A stretch of 16,654 bases of DNA. It comes from JAGXOF01 sp046545575 (GTDB lineage: Bacteria; Chloroflexota; Dehalococcoidia; SZUA-161; SpSt-899). The DNA lies in assembly GCA_046545575.1 (NCBI GenBank), contig JBKGZM010000043.1:1-16654 (forward strand), written 5' to 3'. Within the stretch, counting starts at the first letter, position 1. Each line of letters begins with the position of its first letter. This document shows, one piece after another, positions 13,960-16,654 of this stretch. The translations under genes were made by a program, and so were the position numbers. Below the pieces are notes generated by a model. That model was not told where the DNA came from. It made no database searches and worked only from the letters and a program-made list of their open reading frames with translations.

Positions 13960-15615
13960 TTATCTAACCATTGGGCCATATGGCACATCGGGGCCATGCC
14001 ATACGTCGCTTAACGCCTCTTCTATACTAATATCATCTTGGGACATAGTGAGTAGGTGACCTTTGTTCTCGTCATCTACCCAGTGGAATGCAACGAAATC
14101 AGTCGGCCAAGGATTACTACTTGCATCAAGGAGAAGCTCACCTCTTACACGGAGTTCGTCAAGTCTCGCAGTATTCATCAATTTTGCTGTGGACATTTCG
14201 ATAACCCAAAGGTATTTGGGCATTGGTTTTCCTTGGTAGAATATTCTGACAAAACTACCCATATCATCACGTTGCCCCAGTGCGGATTTATAACGGTTCG
14301 ACGGAGTCAGGTAACAACGCAAAACTAGATCATCAGGAAGTTCCAATCCACATCGGGCAGCACAACGTGGGATAATGCCTACAGCTTTTCCCTCCGCTTC
14401 CGTATGGTTAAGGGTTACGCCTTTGGGTAGTGGCACTATCACGCCCCATAGGTTAGCAATACTTTCCTTTGGGGTATTTCCAAGAGTTGAGTTCGTCTCA
14501 ATAGATATAGGACAGTGCCACTGCTTTAGGTCTACGCTGATTTCCGGTGATAGACCGACATTCTTGTGGAGAGCATTTATTTTTTGCCTTAACCTAGCAG
14601 GATTAGCTCTTAAGAATTTCAATCTCCGATAGATCCCTCTCTGATCGTCATGGACATAGAAAAAAGGAACCCACTCTGAACTTCTGAAGTATTTTAGAGT
14701 GGTTGAACCTTGAGACTCGACCGTGATATGAGTTGCACGTCGTAATGGCCGCTTGTGGCCATGCCCCAAAGCAGTTATAGCATGATAAGTACCGTTTGGT
14801 AATGTTAACAAAAGAATTGGCGGGAGTTCTGATTCAATATAGCAATATACCTCATAAAGTGCTTCAAATGGATCTGTTTCATCGAATATGATTGGTTCGT
14901 AGCCCATTATCTTCAAGGCGTGCATCATCTGTTCATATGTTAGGCCTTCAGTTGGCCCAACCCTTGTTCCTGTTATATCGCGCGTTGCATAATCCATTAT
15001 TTGAGATGTAGTATATTTAGGATAATCTAAGGCATGTGCAATTATTGTGGTGCTAACCCAGATAGCCACGGAACTACACGTCTGCACACGGCTATCTTGC
15101 TCCATATATGGTGCCGCTTTTGCAAATAACGTTGAGCCTGCAACATTAACCGGCATATCAGCCTTACATGTGTGGAATTCGGTTTCAGGTTCGTCACGAC
15201 GCGGCCTTATTGCACTTCTGCCCAATATCTTTGTTTCTAGAGGTCTTTTTATAGAGAAGCCAAGATAATAATCTTGTAATCTCTCCAATGCCCTGAAACC
15301 AGCGACATCCGAGTTCTTGAGTTTGGTAGAGAAAAAGTGCAGCCTTGTGCAAAGTCGCTCAACGCCTTTGAACATCTTGGAATAAAATGTGCTAACGCTA
15401 TCGATGTAGTCTTGATCAAAATAACCGTGCTCAACCAGCACTGTTTGGCATAGCGAAAGCTTCTTGCTTTTCGGAGGGTGCATGACGTAATCTAATACAG
15501 ATTGAGCGGCTGTTGACTCTTCACCTACCGGAGATATGATCGCTTGGAGGATTTCACGATCTTTTTTCCTCCTAACATTCAAAATATGCCACTTTTCATA
15601 AGGTTGTTCAGGCAT
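13960..15615 (-). CDS. Unidentified 551-residue protein with a possible papain/C39-like cysteine-protease core
   Basis: I do not recognise the family. The middle of the protein has features of the papain/C39-like fold: residues 170-186 read YMEQDSRVQTCSSVAIW, with a possible nucleophile C180 at the start of a helix and Q173 as a possible oxyanion-hole residue. An approximately 100-residue stretch later comes PPILLLTLPNGTYHAITALG, with H278 in the expected beta-strand context. A segment with FYVHDDQRGIYRRL follows (about 319-332). The N-terminal 150 residues and C-terminal 200 residues are unassigned. No signal peptide or membrane helix is seen, so it is probably cytoplasmic. The start is well supported: AAAGGAG (15622-15628) six bases before ATG 15615. 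Base composition is lower in GC than all genes before 13865. It converges with nadE. The catalytic assignment is tentative; it could be an inactive fold or another family. Confidence 0.8.
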   Translation of the reverse strand: MPEQPYEKWHILNVRRKKDREILQAIISPVGEESTAAQSVLDYVMHPPKSKKLSLCQTVLVEHGYFDQDYIDSVSTFYSKMFKGVERLCTRLHFFSTKLKNSDVAGFRALERLQDYYLGFSIKRPLETKILGRSAIRPRRDEPETEFHTCKADMPVNVAGSTLFAKAAPYMEQDSRVQTCSSVAIWVSTTIIAHALDYPKYTTSQIMDYATRDITGTRVGPTEGLTYEQMMHALKIMGYEPIIFDETDPFEALYEVYCYIESELPPILLLTLPNGTYHAITALGHGHKRPLRRATHITVESQGSTTLKYFRSSEWVPFFYVHDDQRGIYRRLKFLRANPARLRQKINALHKNVGLSPEISVDLKQWHCPISIETNSTLGNTPKESIANLWGVIVPLPKGVTLNHTEAEGKAVGIIPRCAARCGLELPDDLVLRCYLTPSNRYKSALGQRDDMGSFVRIFYQGKPMPKYLWVIEMSTAKLMNTARLDELRVRGELLLDASSNPWPTDFVAFHWVDDENKGHLLTMSQDDISIEEALSDVWHGPDVPYGPMVR

Positions 15616-15674
15616 TTCGTACTCCTTTCAGACAGAACGAGTTATTATCGAGGTAAGAAATTGCTCAAAATGCA

Positions 15675-15709
15675 AGAAGGGCCACCATTGTTGGTTTAGT
15701 GGCCCTTCT
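15675..15709 (-). terminator. Strong hairpin between the 62-residue gene and the 551-residue gene
   Basis: AGAAGGGCCAC (15675-15685) and GTGGCCCTTCT (15699-15709) form a perfect 11-base-pair stem with a 13-base loop. On the minus strand it is followed by TGCATTTTGAG, only a weak T-tract. It lies 35 bases after the stop of the small gene and about 60 bases before the ATG of the large one, so it may terminate or attenuate read-through. The 551-residue gene would then need its own promoter in 15616-15674, where I see no clear one. Confidence 0.65.
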
Positions 15710-15743
15710 CTCAAATTTGTCTTGGGTATGTTTAGGCACATGC

Positions 15744-15932
15744 TCACATTCTGCGTTCTTTTGCATCTGCAGGCAACCCGTACCGTTTAGCACCAGATTT
15801 GATAACCGGTGGGGTGGAATGTATGCTGCGGGTTTTCTTCCCTTTCCTTGCTATTTCCTGTTCCGTTAGCTTCGGCTGATGGCTTTTCCATCCACTTGCC
15901 TCACACTCTTTAAGAATAGCTTGGCCTTTCAT
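15744..15932 (-). CDS. Small basic protein of unknown function (62 residues)
   Basis: The frame runs from ATG 15932 to a stop at 15744, preceded by an optimal Shine-Dalgarno sequence AAAGGAGG (15941-15948) at eight bases. A near-consensus promoter lies at 16063-16090. Together these make a short gene convincing although I recognise no family. The product is hydrophilic and strongly basic, opening MKGQAILKECEASGW, with ARKGKKTRSIHS in the middle and ending YGLPADAKERRM. It has one cysteine and no membrane segment. It could be a small nucleic-acid-binding protein or a toxin or antitoxin, but nothing specific supports either. The 551-residue gene follows on the same strand beyond a strong hairpin. 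A leader of about 120 bases precedes it. Confidence 0.7.
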   Translation of the reverse strand: MKGQAILKECEASGWKSHQPKLTEQEIARKGKKTRSIHSTPPVIKSGAKRYGLPADAKERRM

Positions 15933-16062
15933 TTATTCTACCTCCTTTGAACACAAAACACTTTCCTCCTAAGCTTGCAATACCCCCTCTTTGTTTTTCT
16001 GATACTGGTTATAAGAAGTCTTTTATCGCTGTTCCTTTCTGATGTATTGTCCTTTATTATGT

Positions 16063-16090
16063 ATTATAATATAGCTTGGATCGGTGTCAA
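16063..16090 (-). promoter_or_regulatory. Near-consensus sigma-70 promoter of the 62-residue gene
   Basis: On the minus strand a perfect TTGACA (16090-16085) and a perfect TATAAT (16068-16063) are separated by 16 bases. The predicted start near 16056 gives a leader of about 124 bases before ATG 15932. The leader is purine-rich and holds several Shine-Dalgarno-like clusters: AGAAAGGAA, AGAGGGGG, TAGGAGG and finally AAAGGAGG. It is by far the strongest promoter in the window. Confidence 0.8.
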
Positions 16091-16167
16091 TAGATGGTTA
16101 ACCCCAATTCTATATCCAGAAACTGGAAAAACATAATTATGGCCTTGCGCAATAGCATATCGCCCAT

Positions 16168-16545
16168 CTATTGTAGCGACGAAACGTACTCCTTCAATTT
16201 ATTCTCTAAGTTCTGCAAGCATTCATTGTCTGACGGATCACACAACTGAAGTTCCAGTTCCAATGTTTCCACACTTCTCCTTAGCCGCGAGCGGTCACTA
16301 AAATAGCTTTTCAAGATAGTTTGTCCACGGCTAAATTTTTCGCTAGCGTTTATACCACCCAACCCGAGAACTGCCAATATGCCTGAAATGCTGTTAAAGA
16401 AATATAATATAATACTCATGCCAATAGGGACAAAGACTATCAAAGAAATATCTATAATAAACGTGGTTCGTAGGTCCCGAAGGGTTCCCTCGATAACTGA
16501 GGCATAGCGACTTATCGCCTTTTGAATTCTGTCATAGTGAGACAA
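16168..16545 (-). CDS. Small membrane protein with a C-terminal coiled coil, unknown function
   Basis: The frame encodes about 125 residues. Residues 1-26 are an amphipathic, charged segment (HYDRIQKAISRYASVIEGTL). Residues 28-51 are a clear membrane helix (FIIDISLIVFVPIGMSIILY), and 53-66 a shorter hydrophobic stretch, giving a possible two-helix hairpin. Residues 80-125 form a charged, heptad-like coiled coil (RRSVETLELELQL and NLENKLKEYVSSL). I do not recognise the family. Small two-helix proteins of this shape occur among membrane effectors of bacterial defence systems, but the shape alone is not diagnostic. The only usable start is TTG 16545 (AGGGG at 16561-16557); no ATG occurs in frame before an upstream stop. 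It overlaps the end of the preceding frame by 14 bases, which suggests coupling, or that a frameshift split one longer gene. Confidence 0.62.
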   Translation of the reverse strand: MSHYDRIQKAISRYASVIEGTLRDLRTTFIIDISLIVFVPIGMSIILYFFNSISGILAVLGLGGINASEKFSRGQTILKSYFSDRSRLRRSVETLELELQLCDPSDNECLQNLENKLKEYVSSLQ

Positions 16546-16654
16546 AGTATCTTGAACCCCTAAGTCGAATCCTTTTCAACCTCGGGAAGTATCTCTTTAA
16601 GGCTCTGTTTTCATTTAGTGTTGGCCAAATTGAATCGTTGCTGCCCCCAAGCAT
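16532..16654 (-). CDS. C-terminal part of an upstream gene running off the window
   Basis: On the minus strand one frame is open from the window edge (16654) to TGA at 16534-16532, giving at least 40 residues that end KRIRLRGSRYFVSL. It includes an ATG at the very edge (16654-16652), but the true start probably lies beyond the window. The visible part is basic and not identifiable. It overlaps the start of the small membrane protein by 14 bases in another frame, typical of a tightly linked gene pair. It is also possible that this and the next frame are one gene broken by a frameshift. Confidence 0.45.
   Translation of the reverse strand: MLGGSNDSIWPTLNENRALKRYFPRLKRIRLRGSRYFVSL

Noticed and set aside
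16168..16545. SLATT-type defence effector assignment for the small membrane protein
   Set aside because: Two hydrophobic stretches and a coiled coil are compatible, but no diagnostic motif or partner nucleotidyltransferase is visible in the window.
1..16654. CRISPR array, rRNA, prophage or insertion sequence
   Set aside because: No regularly spaced repeats, rRNA-like blocks, phage structural genes, integrase or transposase were seen on either strand.

Overview
The window looks like a bacterial chromosome segment, most likely from the Chloroflexota and plausibly the class Dehalococcoidia. The placement is an inference. It rests on a DUF5679-type mini zinc-ribbon gene, an actinobacterial-type inositol-1-phosphate synthase next to a PimA-like glycosyltransferase and a CDP-alcohol phosphatidyltransferase in a non-actinobacterial setting, and an ADP-forming acyl-CoA synthetase alpha-type protein. 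No rRNA, tRNA, CRISPR array or transposase was found.

Layout. Positions 1-3424 (plus strand) hold the tail of an unidentified gene, endonuclease V (nfi), a palindromic repeat element, an acyl-CoA synthetase (ADP-forming) alpha-type protein, and prfB with its self-regulatory +1 frameshift. Positions 3428-6340 (minus strand) form a compact three-gene operon: inositol-1-phosphate synthase, then a PimA-like GT4 glycosyltransferase, then CDP-alcohol phosphatidyltransferase. Together they could make inositol phosphate, build a phosphatidylinositol-type lipid and glycosylate it. The operon has a good sigma-70-type promoter overlapped by an 18-base palindrome. Upstream is a possible folded element (6450-6530) and the DUF5679 gene (minus strand).

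Positions 6945-13829 (plus strand) are housekeeping: an unrecognised conserved-looking protein, a Sir2-family deacylase, trmD, rplS, priA and a two-domain NAD synthetase, ending in a clear terminator that overlaps the nadE stop. The Sir2 enzyme consumes NAD and NadE makes it, but they are separated by trmD-rplS-priA, so co-regulation is not shown. A second palindromic element sits between priA and nadE. The nadE product lacks two of the three glutaminase catalytic residues.

Positions 13865-16654 are visibly more AT-rich and carry minus-strand genes unlike the rest: a 551-residue protein with a possible papain/C39-like cysteine-protease core, a 62-residue basic protein with its own near-consensus promoter and strong ribosome binding site, a small membrane-anchored coiled-coil protein, and the overlapping end of a further gene running off the window. 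This is the accessory part, and the best place to look for an undescribed system.
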